From contig NZ_NFJV01000014.1 in the NCBI RefSeq assembly GCF_002160055.1, forward strand, positions 1 through 64,000: a DNA stretch of 64,000 bases, given 5' to 3'. The DNA comes from Mediterranea sp. An20. GTDB taxonomy: Bacteria; Bacteroidota; Bacteroidia; Bacteroidales; Bacteroidaceae. Of the stretch, positions 41,429 through 50,255 are shown one piece after another (the stretch's first letter is position 1; the number at the start of each line of letters is the position of its first letter). Under the pieces are notes generated by a model. That model did not search any database. It was given only the letters and a program-made list of their open reading frames with translations, and was not told the DNA's origin. The translations under genes and the position numbers were made by a program.

Positions 41429-42127
41429 ATGAAAAGGTATTTACTTATTACTCTCTGTATGCTGTTATCAGCCTTCCAGTTTCTTCAGGCACAGGAAGCT
41501 GAGCCGGAGGATTCCATCATCGTGTCCTATGAAACGCCTGCCCTACGGCCAGAGAACGCTTTTCTGCGCGACCTGATGGAATTTCAAGGCATTCAATGTA
41601 TTGATGTAACAGTAAAATCGACTAAGCCCATCACCTATACCCTATATCAGGTAAACAACATCCAAGGCAAGGAAACAAGAAAGAGCATAGAATTTCCCTT
41701 CGCGCAGAATCAGGAGAATGAGATTACTTTCCGCTTCATGTCACAAGCCATGTCGCCCGATACGGCACGCATCGTCCTCTGCCGTCCCATGCACTGCTCC
41801 TTCCAAGTGCCCCTGTCCACTACGGGCTGCATCCTGATGGAAACGATCTCCGACAAGCCTTATTCATTAACCGGCCGCATCCCGCTGATTGCTTATACAC
41901 CGGGACACAAGGAAGAAGTGGAATTAAATGGCATCAAGGGCACTTTCGTTGATTATTGCGGCGTACGGGATGCACACAAGCATCCTACTGAATGGCACAG
42001 GCTTTTCAACATCGGAGATTATATCTACTTTGAGTTGGAAATACAGCCGGGCACTACACCGCAGTTTAATTTCCAGCAAATGGATTCGCCCTCCGAGTCC
42101 TCTCAAAAAGAAGAAAAAGAAAACTAA
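41429..42127 (+). CDS. Uncharacterised secreted protein
   Basis: 232 aa from ATG 41429; an upstream frame from 41300 overlaps the phospholipase gene and the promoter. Signal peptide MKRYLLITLCMLLSAFQFLQA, then a beta-rich domain with four cysteines (about 70-180) and an acidic, Ser/Glu/Lys-rich tail. No known family. thyA starts 6 nt after the stop, so the two are cotranscribed, although a functional link to dTMP synthesis is not obvious. Confidence 0.78.
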   Translation: MKRYLLITLCMLLSAFQFLQAQEAEPEDSIIVSYETPALRPENAFLRDLMEFQGIQCIDVTVKSTKPITYTLYQVNNIQGKETRKSIEFPFAQNQENEITFRFMSQAMSPDTARIVLCRPMHCSFQVPLSTTGCILMETISDKPYSLTGRIPLIAYTPGHKEEVELNGIKGTFVDYCGVRDAHKHPTEWHRLFNIGDYIYFELEIQPGTTPQFNFQQMDSPSESSQKEEKEN

Positions 42128-42133
42128 ATTGCA

Positions 42134-42928
42134 ATGAAACCATACTTAGACCTCCTCAACCGCATACTCAACGAAGGTGTGCACAAAGACGACCGTACGG
42201 GTACGGGCACTCTCAGTGTATTTGGCCACCAAATGCGCTTCAACTTGGAAGAGGGTTTCCCCTTGCTGACCACCAAGAAGCTGCACCTCAAGTCCATCAT
42301 CTACGAACTGCTATGGTTCCTGAGCGGCGATACCAACGTACACTACCTGCAGGAGCACGGCGTACGTATCTGGAACGAATGGGCTGACGCCAACGGTGAT
42401 TTAGGACACATCTATGGCTACCAGTGGCGCTCGTGGCCCAACTACGAAGGCGGCTTTATCGACCAAATCAGCGAAGCGGTGGACACCATCAAACACAACC
42501 CCGACTCGCGACGCATCATTGTCTGCGCATGGAATGTGGCTGACCTTGACCGCATGAACCTGCCTCCCTGCCACCTGCTCTTCCAGTTTTATGTAGCCAA
42601 CGGGCGGCTCAGCCTGCAGATGTACCAGCGCAGTGCGGACACCTTCCTGGGCGTCCCCTTCAACATAGCATCCTATGCCCTGCTGCTGCAAATGATGGCA
42701 CAGGTGACGGGGCTACGGGCAGGCGACTTCGTGCATACTCTGGGCGACGCACACATCTACACCAACCATCTGGAACAAGTGAAGCTGCAACTCACCCGCA
42801 CACCACGCCCCCTGCCACACATGCGGCTCAACCCCGACGTGAAGAATATCTTCGACTTCCGCTACGAAGACTTTGAGTTGACAGACTACGACCCGTGGCC
42901 ACACATCGCCGGACAGGTATCCGTCTGA
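42134..42928 (+). CDS. thyA: Thymidylate synthase
   Basis: 264 aa, the size of E. coli ThyA. Makes dTMP from dUMP with methylene-tetrahydrofolate, producing dihydrofolate. The nucleophile is Cys146 in [22 protein letters not shown] and [11 protein letters not shown] are also diagnostic. folA follows after 48 nt and recycles the dihydrofolate product, the common thyA-folA pairing. Upstream is a secreted protein gene, 6 nt away. Confidence 0.98.
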   Translation: MKPYLDLLNRILNEGVHKDDRTGTGTLSVFGHQMRFNLEEGFPLLTTKKLHLKSIIYELLWFLSGDTNVHYLQEHGVRIWNEWADANGDLGHIYGYQWRSWPNYEGGFIDQISEAVDTIKHNPDSRRIIVCAWNVADLDRMNLPPCHLLFQFYVANGRLSLQMYQRSADTFLGVPFNIASYALLLQMMAQVTGLRAGDFVHTLGDAHIYTNHLEQVKLQLTRTPRPLPHMRLNPDVKNIFDFRYEDFELTDYDPWPHIAGQVSV

Positions 42929-42976
42929 CACCAACAATCTGTAACACTTCTATCCACCCGCTTACGCTTATTCGTC

Positions 42977-43474
42977 ATGTATTTATCGCTCATTGCCGCC
43001 ATCGACCGCAACCGTGCCATCGGCTACGAAAACAAGTTGCTGTTCTGGCTTCCGAATGACCTGAAACGGTTTAAGACGCTCACCACAGGCCACACCATCC
43101 TCATGGGACGCAAGACTTTCGAATCGCTTCCCAAAGGCGCGTTGCCTCAGCGAAGGAATGTCGTCCTCTCCACAGACAAAAGTCTACAGTTACCCGGTGC
43201 AGAAGTGTTTCCGACGCTGGAAGATGCCTTGGCTTCCTGCTGCCCCGATGAACACGTCTATATCATCGGCGGAGCCAGCCTCTACCACCACGCCCTGCCT
43301 CTGGCCGATGAACTTTGTCTGACCGAAATAGACGCCGAAGCCCCCCATGCCGATGCCTGGTTTCCGCCCATCGACCCGGCACTGTGGCAAGAAAAAAGCA
43401 GAGATGCCCGTCCTGCCGACGAAAAGCATCCCTGCCCTTACGCTTTTGTAGACTACGTGCGCCGTAAAGCCTAA
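42977..43474 (+). CDS. folA: Dihydrofolate reductase
   Basis: 165 aa. Reduces dihydrofolate with NADPH. LSLIAAIDRNRAIGYENKLLFWLPNDLKRFK is the N-terminal DHFR signature (WLPNDL with the catalytic acid Asp), followed by GHTILMGRKTFESL and IIGGASLY for NADPH. It completes the thymidylate cycle with thyA. Its stop codon overlaps the convergent Lrp-family gene by 4 nt, with no terminator between them. Confidence 0.97.
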   Translation: MYLSLIAAIDRNRAIGYENKLLFWLPNDLKRFKTLTTGHTILMGRKTFESLPKGALPQRRNVVLSTDKSLQLPGAEVFPTLEDALASCCPDEHVYIIGGASLYHHALPLADELCLTEIDAEAPHADAWFPPIDPALWQEKSRDARPADEKHPCPYAFVDYVRRKA

Positions 43475-43947
43475 TCCTCATCCTCCACAGGCAAAATCGG
43501 CATCTGCCGCTTGATTGCTTCGTGAAACGAGATAAGCGTCTCTGTACGTGCCATCCCCAAGGGTTGTAACTTGTCGTGGATGATGCTCAACAGATGATGG
43601 TTGTTGCGGGCGTAGAGTTTGATGAACATGTCATATTTCCCGGTCGTAAAGTGACACTCCACAATCTCAGGAATGGCCTCCAGTGCCTTGGTCACGGCAT
43701 CAAACGAAGCAGGATCCTTCAGATAAATGCCGATATAGGCACATGTTTCATAGCCAACTTTCTCCGGGTCGATGATGAACTCCGACCCCTTCAGAATGCC
43801 CAGGTTGGTCAACTTCTGAATACGCTGATGAATGGCAGCTCCCGACACATTGCAGGCACGTGCCACTTCCAAGAAAGGAATGCGGGCGTTATCGGCAATC
43901 AACCGCAGAATCTGTTCATCCAAACTATCCAATTGATGATGTCCCAT
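43471..43947 (-). CDS. Lrp/AsnC-family transcriptional regulator
   Basis: 158 aa. The N-terminal winged helix-turn-helix (DEQILRLIADNARIPFLEVARACNVSGAAIHQRIQKL, about 9-45) is followed by the RAM/ligand-binding domain (about 70-145, with CHFTTGKYDMFIKLYARNN). The effector, presumably an amino acid, cannot be told. It has 350 bp of own upstream region. TAACTTTG at 44005-44012 (minus strand) is a -7 candidate; folA is convergent and overlaps by 4 nt. Confidence 0.92.
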   Translation of the reverse strand: MGHHQLDSLDEQILRLIADNARIPFLEVARACNVSGAAIHQRIQKLTNLGILKGSEFIIDPEKVGYETCAYIGIYLKDPASFDAVTKALEAIPEIVECHFTTGKYDMFIKLYARNNHHLLSIIHDKLQPLGMARTETLISFHEAIKRQMPILPVEDED

Positions 43948-44166
43948 TACTTGATACGAATAGAATTAAAAATGTAATAAACCGCATTAACTGGCGATTT
44001 GTTGCAAAGTTAGCGATTTTTCCCTCAACAGAAATGCAATCTGTTACATTTCTTATCAGAAAAGATACCGAAATGATTTAAACGTCCCGGCCAAACAGCC
44101 AAGAACTTCGCGCTAAGACCGATACTCGGCTGATATGCAGCACGTTATTTCTTATATATAACGAAG

Positions 44167-44232
44167 CGGCTGCTTACCGCTTGGAAATGCGCTGCTTATG
44201 GCTTGGCAATACGCCTCTTACCGCTTGGCAAG
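44167..44232 (+). repeat. 22-nt tandem repeat, 3 units (family A, locus 3)
   Basis: Units 44167-44188, 44189-44210, 44211-44232 share CTTAnnGCTTGGnAA, with CTGCTTA in the first two. They end 14 nt before the ATTG box of the M64 promoter and about 70-130 bp before the ATG at 44300, on the same strand as that gene. Confidence 0.8.
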
Positions 44233-44245
44233 TTTTTCAGCCCAT

Positions 44246-44277
44246 ATTGCAGATGACGCAGAAACACCGTATCTTTG
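44246..44277 (+). promoter_or_regulatory. Promoter of the M64 peptidase
   Basis: ATTG (44246-44249), 20-nt spacer, TATCTTTG (44270-44277), 23 nt before the ATG. The 22-nt repeats lie immediately upstream. Confidence 0.7.
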
Positions 44278-44299
44278 TAGACAAAATTAAGAACTTGTC

Positions 44300-45577
44300 A
44301 TGAAAAAAAGTAACCTGCTTCTTGTGTGCCTATTTGCCTGCTTAGGCTTGAGCGCACAATCATTCGACCGGTACTTCACCGACCAAACGCTGCGTGTGGA
44401 CTACCTCTTTACCGGCAATGCCGAACATCAAGCCATCTGTTTAGACGAACTATCCGTCCTTCCCCGCTGGGCAGGGCGCCGCCACCACCTCGACGAATTG
44501 CCTCTGGCCGGCAACGGACAAATCGTCATGCGGGATGCGGCAGACAGCACTGTTATCTACTGCACTTCTTTCTCATCTCTCTTTCAGGAATGGCTGGAAA
44601 CGGAAGAAGCCCGACAAACGGACAGAGGATTCGAGAATACTTTCCTGCTGCCTTATCCGCAACGCCCGGCCGTGGTCGAAATCACTCTCTTCGACCCGCA
44701 CAGAAAAGTACGCACCCGGATGACACATACCGTTGACCCACAGAATATCCTGATACACCAGCGGGGACTGACACACATCACCCCACACCGGTACCTCTTG
44801 CAAAGCGGTCCGGCCGACCGTTGCATCGATGTGGCTATTCTGGCCGAAGGATATACCTCTAATGAAATGGAGACTTTCTACCAAGATGCACGCATCGCCT
44901 GCGAAAGCCTGTTTGGCCACGAACCGTTCCGCTCGCTGAAAGACAAATTCAACATAGTGGCCGTGGCAAGCCCCTCGGAAGACAGCGGAGTGAGCATCCC
45001 GCGACTGAACGAATGGAAAAGCACTGCTTTCCACTCGCACTTCAGCACGTTCTACTCGGACCGCTACCTGACCACCTCCCGACTCAAATCGCTGCACGAC
45101 GCGCTGGCTGGCATCGACTACGAACACATCATCGTATTGGCCAACACAGATGAATACGGGGGCGGTGGCATCTATAATTCTTACACTCTGACTACTGCCC
45201 ATCACGAAGACTTCCGCCCGGTGGTGGTACACGAGTTCGGTCATAGCTTCGGAGGACTGGCCGATGAGTATTTCTACGACGAAGACATCATGAACGATAC
45301 CTATCCGACCGACGTAGAGCCGTGGGAGCAAAACGTAACGACCCGTGTGGACTTTGCCTCCAAATGGCAAGACATGATTCCGCAGGGTACACCGGTGCCG
45401 ACCCCTGCCGAAGACTTCAACACCCATAAAGTAGGTCTGTACGAAGGAGCCGCCTACTCATCGAAGGGCCTGTACCGGGCTTCCTACAACTGCCGGATGC
45501 GCACCAACGAGTATCCCGCATTCTGCCCCGTATGCCAACGGGCACTCCGGCGGCTGATAACCTTCTACACCGAATAA
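44300..45577 (+). CDS. M64-family secreted metallopeptidase (IgA peptidase-like)
   Basis: 425 aa. Signal peptide MKKSNLLLVCLFACLGLSAQ, a beta-sandwich N-terminal part (about 20-160) and an M64 domain (about 165-425) containing VVHEFGHSFGGLADE with zinc ligands His311 and His315 and Glu312 as base. The M64 founder from Clostridium ramosum cleaves human IgA; homologues in gut Bacteroides are numerous and mostly untested. The C-terminus carries four cysteines (NCRMR...FCPVCQRAL). Own promoter with a 22-nt repeat array directly upstream. Confidence 0.9.
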   Translation: MKKSNLLLVCLFACLGLSAQSFDRYFTDQTLRVDYLFTGNAEHQAICLDELSVLPRWAGRRHHLDELPLAGNGQIVMRDAADSTVIYCTSFSSLFQEWLETEEARQTDRGFENTFLLPYPQRPAVVEITLFDPHRKVRTRMTHTVDPQNILIHQRGLTHITPHRYLLQSGPADRCIDVAILAEGYTSNEMETFYQDARIACESLFGHEPFRSLKDKFNIVAVASPSEDSGVSIPRLNEWKSTAFHSHFSTFYSDRYLTTSRLKSLHDALAGIDYEHIIVLANTDEYGGGGIYNSYTLTTAHHEDFRPVVVHEFGHSFGGLADEYFYDEDIMNDTYPTDVEPWEQNVTTRVDFASKWQDMIPQGTPVPTPAEDFNTHKVGLYEGAAYSSKGLYRASYNCRMRTNEYPAFCPVCQRALRRLITFYTE

Positions 45578-45611
45578 AACCATCCTATAACCCTTCAAAA
45601 ACAAAGAAACC

Positions 45612-46151
45612 ATGCTGAGACTACACCGCATCACTACGGCCGACGAGGAACTGTACAACTTTATGGAACAGTTGCTCATCGCTTCTTTCCCGCCCGAAGA
45701 ATACCGGACCTTGGAACAGTTACGCCTCTATACCGATACGCGGCCGGAATTTCATAACAACATTATCTTTGACGGAGACATGCCCGTGGGCTTCTTCACC
45801 TTCTGGGATTTCGGCACCTTCTGCTACGGCGAACATTTCGCCATTGATCCAGCCCGACGCAACGGAGGCTATGGCAAACGTACACTCGAAGAACTTATAA
45901 GCCATGTCCACCCCCTGCCCATCGTGCTGGAAGTAGAAATGCCTGAAGAAGAAATGGCCCAACGCCGCATCAATTTCTACAAGCGGCAAGGATTTACGCT
46001 GTGGGACAAGCCTTATCAGCAGCCCCCCTATAAAGCAGGCGACGGCTTTCTGCCCATGCGGCTGATGTCGTACGGCAACATCGACCCCGAACAGGCTTAC
46101 GAAAGCATAAAAGACCGTATCTATCGCGAAGTCTACGGAGTCGCACGCTGA
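45612..46151 (+). CDS. GNAT-family N-acetyltransferase
   Basis: 179 aa. An acetyl-CoA-dependent acyltransferase fold: the A motif is AIDPARRNGGYGKRTLEELI (about 79-98), followed by a beta-alpha unit VLEVEMPEEEMAQRRINFYKRQGF. The substrate is unknown. It starts 34 nt after the M64 gene and may be cotranscribed with it. A bidirectional terminator separates it from the convergent exbD genes. Confidence 0.87.
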   Translation: MLRLHRITTADEELYNFMEQLLIASFPPEEYRTLEQLRLYTDTRPEFHNNIIFDGDMPVGFFTFWDFGTFCYGEHFAIDPARRNGGYGKRTLEELISHVHPLPIVLEVEMPEEEMAQRRINFYKRQGFTLWDKPYQQPPYKAGDGFLPMRLMSYGNIDPEQAYESIKDRIYREVYGVAR

Positions 46152-46183
46152 CTGAACGCCCTATCCATCCCGATAACATACGT

Positions 46184-46208
46184 GAGGGGAGAACAGCCAT
46201 CTCCCCTC
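46184..46208. terminator. Bidirectional terminator between GNAT gene and exbD operon
   Basis: GAGGGGAGA (46184-46192) and TCTCCCCTC (46200-46208) form a perfect 9-bp stem with a 7-nt loop; TCATTTCATTC follows on the plus strand. It lies between convergent genes. Confidence 0.75.
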
Positions 46209-46213
46209 TCATT

Positions 46214-46681
46214 TCATTCTCTCTTCTGTGCCGAATAATTGATGTTCAGTGCATGCACCTTTCTCAACGCCTCTTTAATGTCCGTCACAATGCCCATGCG
46301 CGTATCTTGGTCTACTTTCAAGGAAATCTGCATCAACGGGCGATCGGACTCGGAAAGCCTGGAACGCTCACCTGCGATATAGTCGGGAATATCTTCGGGA
46401 GAGGCAAAAGCATCGTTCAACTGAATGCGGGTTTCGTTTCCCAACCGTTTCCTATAGGCTTCGGCAGGACGTCCTACATAGATAACGGTCACCAGCGATT
46501 TCTTTTCCAGCTTTTCCAATTCCGTAATCTGCGGCACCCTAAACTCCACTTTCAGGGTGACTTCGCGCATGGTGGTAACAATCATGAAGAAGAACAGCAG
46601 CGTAAATATCAAGTCGGGCAACGACGAGGTGTTCAAGGCAGGCATTGTCCGTTTTCCGTGTCTGTCAAAGCGTCCCATCAA
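46214..46681 (-). CDS. ExbD/TolR-family biopolymer transporter (second copy)
   Basis: 155 aa. One N-terminal membrane span with the conserved Asp in LPDLIFTLLFFFM (about 20-32), needed for proton use by ExbB/ExbD motors, followed by a periplasmic domain. It overlaps the upstream exbD by 4 nt and ends the four-gene operon exbB - small membrane protein - exbD - exbD. The pair of ExbD proteins may form a hetero-oligomer with ExbB, as is common in Bacteroidetes. Confidence 0.9.
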   Translation of the reverse strand: MMGRFDRHGKRTMPALNTSSLPDLIFTLLFFFMIVTTMREVTLKVEFRVPQITELEKLEKKSLVTVIYVGRPAEAYRKRLGNETRIQLNDAFASPEDIPDYIAGERSRLSESDRPLMQISLKVDQDTRMGIVTDIKEALRKVHALNINYSAQKRE

Positions 46682-47277
46682 TCAGTTCCTCCTTCCTTTC
46701 CGGTTTGCGTTTCGGATATTTTCTGCGGATATACTTGCCGGACCGCCCGTTTTTGCTCCGGTGTCAGTTCCGCATAGTTCTTCTGCCACTTGGTACGGGC
46801 CAGTTCATCGCGCAATTCGTTATAAGCAGCCACCAAGGCATTCTGCACATCCATGTAAGCCTTATACGAAGCATTCCGGTCGCAACAGAGCGAAATGACA
46901 TGATTCTTCGTAACCGACAACACGCCAAAGTAGGGGAAAGACACAGACATCTTCTCGGGAAGGTCTTCGCTGTCCGAAGGATTGGCTACGAACTCTTTCA
47001 CGCGGCGACGCAATTCGTCTGCGCTTACCAACCGACCGTCACACAACACTTCGTCGTCAGCAGTCAGGTCTACAGGCAGTACGTTCCGTTCCTTCAGCCT
47101 CAAGGGTTCCGCCTTCTGTCCCGGCAGCAGAGGCTCCGGCAAACGGCGTACCAGGCCTTGGTCGGTATCCATCGAAGTCGTCATCAAAAAGAAGATAAGG
47201 AGCAGGAAAGCAATGTCTGCCGTCGAACTCGAATTGATTTCCGGAACATTCCGTTTGCTTCTACGCCTGAAATACAT
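46678..47277 (-). CDS. ExbD/TolR-family biopolymer transporter (first copy)
   Basis: 199 aa, longer than the second copy because of an extended periplasmic domain and a charged C-terminus. STADIAFLLLIFFLMTTSM (about 17-35) is the membrane span with the conserved Asp. Overlaps the following exbD by 4 nt and starts 15 nt after the small membrane gene. Part of a TonB/Tol-like energising complex. Confidence 0.9.
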   Translation of the reverse strand: MYFRRRSKRNVPEINSSSTADIAFLLLIFFLMTTSMDTDQGLVRRLPEPLLPGQKAEPLRLKERNVLPVDLTADDEVLCDGRLVSADELRRRVKEFVANPSDSEDLPEKMSVSFPYFGVLSVTKNHVISLCCDRNASYKAYMDVQNALVAAYNELRDELARTKWQKNYAELTPEQKRAVRQVYPQKISETQTGKEGGTD

Positions 47278-47292
47278 ACCCTCCTCCTTTCC

Positions 47293-47778
47293 TTACCGGA
47301 ATCTTCGCGCCATGCCAAAACCTGCAATCAACGCCAAGGCGATGCCCAACAGCGTGTAGATGGCATATAGAAACATATCGGACACCTTCAACCAAAAAGG
47401 CACATTCTCCGTCCCGTCGTATCCTGGTATGTTCAAAGGTCGGTCGCTGCCCATACACCACGAAACAGCCAGCACCACCACCAGCAACATGACACCCAAC
47501 AAAGAGCGCAAGGCCGAACGAGGCGACACGATGCAACGGGCAACAAACTTATAAAACACACCCGACAATGAAACAACCACCGCCAATCCGAACAGAATGT
47601 ATATCCAGCTCATCAACACATCCGTATAAGCGGGCTCCTCTTTCGAAAGATCGGCCACCAGGCGCTGCTCCACCGGTGTCTCGCCTCCGAAGAAGAACAG
47701 ACAGAGTACGCCCAGCGTTGCTATCAGCAACACTCCCAGCACAGCGCCCGACACCTTCTGTATCTTATACCGTTTCAT
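47293..47778 (-). CDS. Three-to-four-span membrane protein in the exbB-exbD operon
   Basis: 161 aa from ATG 47778, which has AGGAAGG just upstream; a GTG at 47796 in the same frame overlaps the exbB stop and is the alternative. Hydrophobic spans at about 9-30, 50-72, 88-105 and 127-147. No named family recognised. Always between ExbB and ExbD here, so it may be an accessory subunit of the motor; function unknown. Confidence 0.75.
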   Translation of the reverse strand: MKRYKIQKVSGAVLGVLLIATLGVLCLFFFGGETPVEQRLVADLSKEEPAYTDVLMSWIYILFGLAVVVSLSGVFYKFVARCIVSPRSALRSLLGVMLLVVVLAVSWCMGSDRPLNIPGYDGTENVPFWLKVSDMFLYAIYTLLGIALALIAGFGMARRFR

Positions 47779-47792
47779 TTCCGTCCTTCCTA

Positions 47793-48569
47793 TCACTTTT
47801 CATAACGCAGGTCGTAACGAATGACCATATCCAGCAACGTTACGGTAGCATCCTCCATATCGCTGGTCAGCGCCTCTATCTTAGACAGGATATAATTGTA
47901 GAACACTTGCAGAATCAGCGCCACAATCAATCCGAAAATAGTCGTGATGAGTGCCACCTTCATGCCACCCGCCACAACCGCAGGCGACAAATCGTTCACC
48001 ATCTGTATCTTGTCGAATGCCTGCACCATGCCAATCACTGTGCCCAAGAAGCCCAGCGAAGGTGCCATGGCAATGAAAAGCGTAATCCACGAACAGCCTT
48101 TCTCCAGGTAGGCAGCCTGTACGCTACCATAGGACACAACGGATTTCTCCACTATCTCTACGCCCTGATCCAACCGCATCAGCCCTTGGTAGTAGATGGA
48201 TGCCACAGGTCCCCGCGTGTTGCGAGCGATATCTTTGGCCTCTTCTACATCGCCCTTTGCCAAAGCCGAGTCGACAGACGCAACGAACTTCTTAGTATTG
48301 ATTTCGGACAGGCTCAGATAAATAATGCGTTCAATGCAAAACGCCAGACCGATGACAAACGCAATGGCTATCCAACTCATATAGAAAGCCGACCCTTCGA
48401 TGAACTTCGTCTTCAGCATCTGATGAAAGCCTCCCTCCGGTTCGGGTTGCACCACAGCCTCGTTTGCTTCTGCGGAAAGAATCTCCGAAGCATCCTGCGC
48501 CCAGACTTCCGGCGCTGCCACACCCGACAGCAGGAGAGCCACGACAAGCATGACAAACATTCTTTTCAT
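47793..48569 (-). CDS. exbB: MotA/TolQ/ExbB proton-channel family protein
   Basis: 258 aa. A signal-like first segment (MKRMFVMLVVALLLSGVAAPEVWA) precedes three membrane spans typical of ExbB/TolQ: about 60-82, 160-180 (with MAPSLGFLGTVIGMVQAFDKI) and 197-220. It converts proton flow into force on TonB/ExbD partners. First gene of the operon that ends with two exbD genes; promoter at 48610-48641. A TonB-like gene is at 53065, not adjacent. Confidence 0.93.
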   Translation of the reverse strand: MKRMFVMLVVALLLSGVAAPEVWAQDASEILSAEANEAVVQPEPEGGFHQMLKTKFIEGSAFYMSWIAIAFVIGLAFCIERIIYLSLSEINTKKFVASVDSALAKGDVEEAKDIARNTRGPVASIYYQGLMRLDQGVEIVEKSVVSYGSVQAAYLEKGCSWITLFIAMAPSLGFLGTVIGMVQAFDKIQMVNDLSPAVVAGGMKVALITTIFGLIVALILQVFYNYILSKIEALTSDMEDATVTLLDMVIRYDLRYEK

Positions 48570-48609
48570 TCCGATTTCCTCTTTACATTTTCTGATATAA
48601 ATAACGCTT

Positions 48610-48641
48610 CAAAGATAATGCTTTTTTCAATGAACGCCAAC
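48610..48641 (-). promoter_or_regulatory. Promoter of the exbB operon
   Basis: Minus-strand GTTG (48638-48641), 20-nt spacer, TATCTTTG (48610-48617), about 41 nt before the ATG at 48569. Confidence 0.6.
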
Positions 48642-48658
48642 AAGCTCACGGCGAAGAA

Positions 48659-50011
48659 TCAATACCGCACTTCAACTTCAGCAGGGAAAATGCGCTCGCG
48701 GTCGTAAAACAGACAAAGACTTCTCATCATCGAGCCAACCCGGCAAGTCACCTTCCCGCGAAAGACCTCTTTCCCGTTGACTACCACCGTGACCGGCTTG
48801 CTCAAATCCACCAAATGTTCATTCAGGAAAAGGGTGAGCGCACCACCTGTAGCGGGCGTGTAGGTCTTGGCAAAACGCAGTTCGATACCCCAAACGGAAT
48901 CACGCTCTACGGTCTGGTAATGCACATTGTCTACAGACAGTTCGATGCGATTATCTGCTATATCCATCCGGTAGCGGGTGCGCAGGGAATCGCAAGGACG
49001 CTTCTCCACCGCCAAGTTATAAAAACCGTTACGATGCCAGCCGTCCATCTCGAAATCTTCCCACAGAAAATGCCGGGGCCAGGGATTACGGCTGAAAGTC
49101 TTCAACCAAGGCGTGGTGGGCCGATAGTCAATATGATGTCCCCTACCGGGTATCAGTTCAATGCGGTGCTTGAAGCCATCGGTGAAAACAGTCTGCAGAC
49201 TATCGAAAGCATCAGACACCAAGCGGCTCAGTTGATTACGGTAGAAGCCCGTATCATCGGCCCCGGTCAACAAACTGAAGCCGATGTTGCGGCAGTTCTC
49301 GGCTGGTGCATTCTTCAACGGCTCTCCACCTGCCATAGGTCCTGCCGCAGCCCAGTAGTCGGCATAAAACGAAGCCAGCCGCTGACTGCCATAGCCTCCT
49401 TCGGATATGCCAAAGACGTAAAGCCGGCGGGCATTGACAGAATCGTCCAGCATCAACCTGCGCAACAGCCAGTTCCACGTCCACTGCTTAGAGCGTTGCC
49501 ACCAGCGGTAGTAAGCTCCCTCGTTGGGAATGCGGGGAACAAAATAGCGGGAAGGCGCATCATCGAACTGTTGAGCCAGTTTCAGGCCTGTGCTCCACTC
49601 CCTGTCGCGCGGCCCGGATCCGTGCAGGTAAATAAACACGGGCCATCCGCCATCCGAAGCAGCATCGCCCTTCTGCACCCAATAATAGTTCATCACGGCA
49701 GACGGTTCCAGCGTATCGGGCAGCAGGATGCTGTCTGCCACAACCGGTTTCTGGACCGACAAAGCAGGCAAGACCGGCTCGTCCAGCAGGCGGTTAGCTT
49801 CTTGCCAGGCGTTCCACACCTCGCTTCGCCGCTGTGCCAAACGGGATATTTTCACTTTATCCGACTGTTGCACGGGAGCAACCTGCTGTCCTCCTTCAAT
49901 CTGCTGCACAAAATAGTCCACCATCTCCCCCGACGTCTGTCCCTGCACGGGCACAAACACTCCTCCTAAAAGGCATAAAGCCAAGCACTGATAAAATCTT
50001 ATTCCTTTCAT
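48659..50011 (-). CDS. Secreted alpha/beta-hydrolase esterase
   Basis: 450 aa from ATG 50011 (MKGIRFYQCLALCLLGGVFVPVQG signal peptide); the frame runs to 50188 but the first part is rich in Cys and has no start context. The hydrolase domain has FIYLHGSG (oxyanion region), the nucleophile elbow GISEGGYGS with Ser203, and a candidate catalytic His in GRGHHIDY. A beta-rich C-terminal domain (about 330-450) follows. It resembles secreted carbohydrate-esterase/PHB-depolymerase-like proteins; substrate unknown. Confidence 0.83.
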   Translation of the reverse strand: MKGIRFYQCLALCLLGGVFVPVQGQTSGEMVDYFVQQIEGGQQVAPVQQSDKVKISRLAQRRSEVWNAWQEANRLLDEPVLPALSVQKPVVADSILLPDTLEPSAVMNYYWVQKGDAASDGGWPVFIYLHGSGPRDREWSTGLKLAQQFDDAPSRYFVPRIPNEGAYYRWWQRSKQWTWNWLLRRLMLDDSVNARRLYVFGISEGGYGSQRLASFYADYWAAAGPMAGGEPLKNAPAENCRNIGFSLLTGADDTGFYRNQLSRLVSDAFDSLQTVFTDGFKHRIELIPGRGHHIDYRPTTPWLKTFSRNPWPRHFLWEDFEMDGWHRNGFYNLAVEKRPCDSLRTRYRMDIADNRIELSVDNVHYQTVERDSVWGIELRFAKTYTPATGGALTLFLNEHLVDLSKPVTVVVNGKEVFRGKVTCRVGSMMRSLCLFYDRERIFPAEVEVRY

Positions 50012-50108
50012 AAAACAAAATGTATGACAAAAGCGGCATATTTCCGGATATTGCCTCCGCAAACAGCCCTCATCCTTTCCGACTACAAAAATAACAGCTA
50101 TATCCCAA

Positions 50109-50174
50109 ACTTCCAAGCAATAAGCAACAGATTGCCAAACGATAAGAAGCAGACTCCTAAGCCCTAAGAAACAA
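50109..50174 (-). repeat. 22-nt tandem repeat, 3 units (family A, locus 4)
   Basis: Units 50109-50130, 50131-50152 and 50153-50174, read on the minus strand, share TTGCTTATTGCTTGG / CTTCTTATCGTTTGG. They point at the esterase start, about 98-163 bp away. The unit matches those at 6985-7028 and 44167-44232. Confidence 0.8.
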
Positions 50175-50224
50175 TCGGCCGTCAGCATCCAAGTCCACCG
50201 CCAAGGGATGCTCAGTCTTAAAAC

Positions 50225-50251
50225 AAAAAATCCTGCTGATAATCAGCAGGA
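50225..50251 (-). terminator. Terminator of tRNA-Ser
   Basis: TCCTGCTGAT/ATCAGCAGGA (50231-50251) is a 10-bp perfect stem with a 1-nt centre (probably opens to a 3-5-nt loop), followed on the minus strand by TTTTTTGTTTT. It starts 4 nt after the tRNA 3' end. Confidence 0.85.
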
Positions 50252-50255
50252 TTAG

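Noticed and set aside
44167..44232. Possible CRISPR array
   Set aside because: 22-nt units are head-to-tail, imperfect and without spacers.
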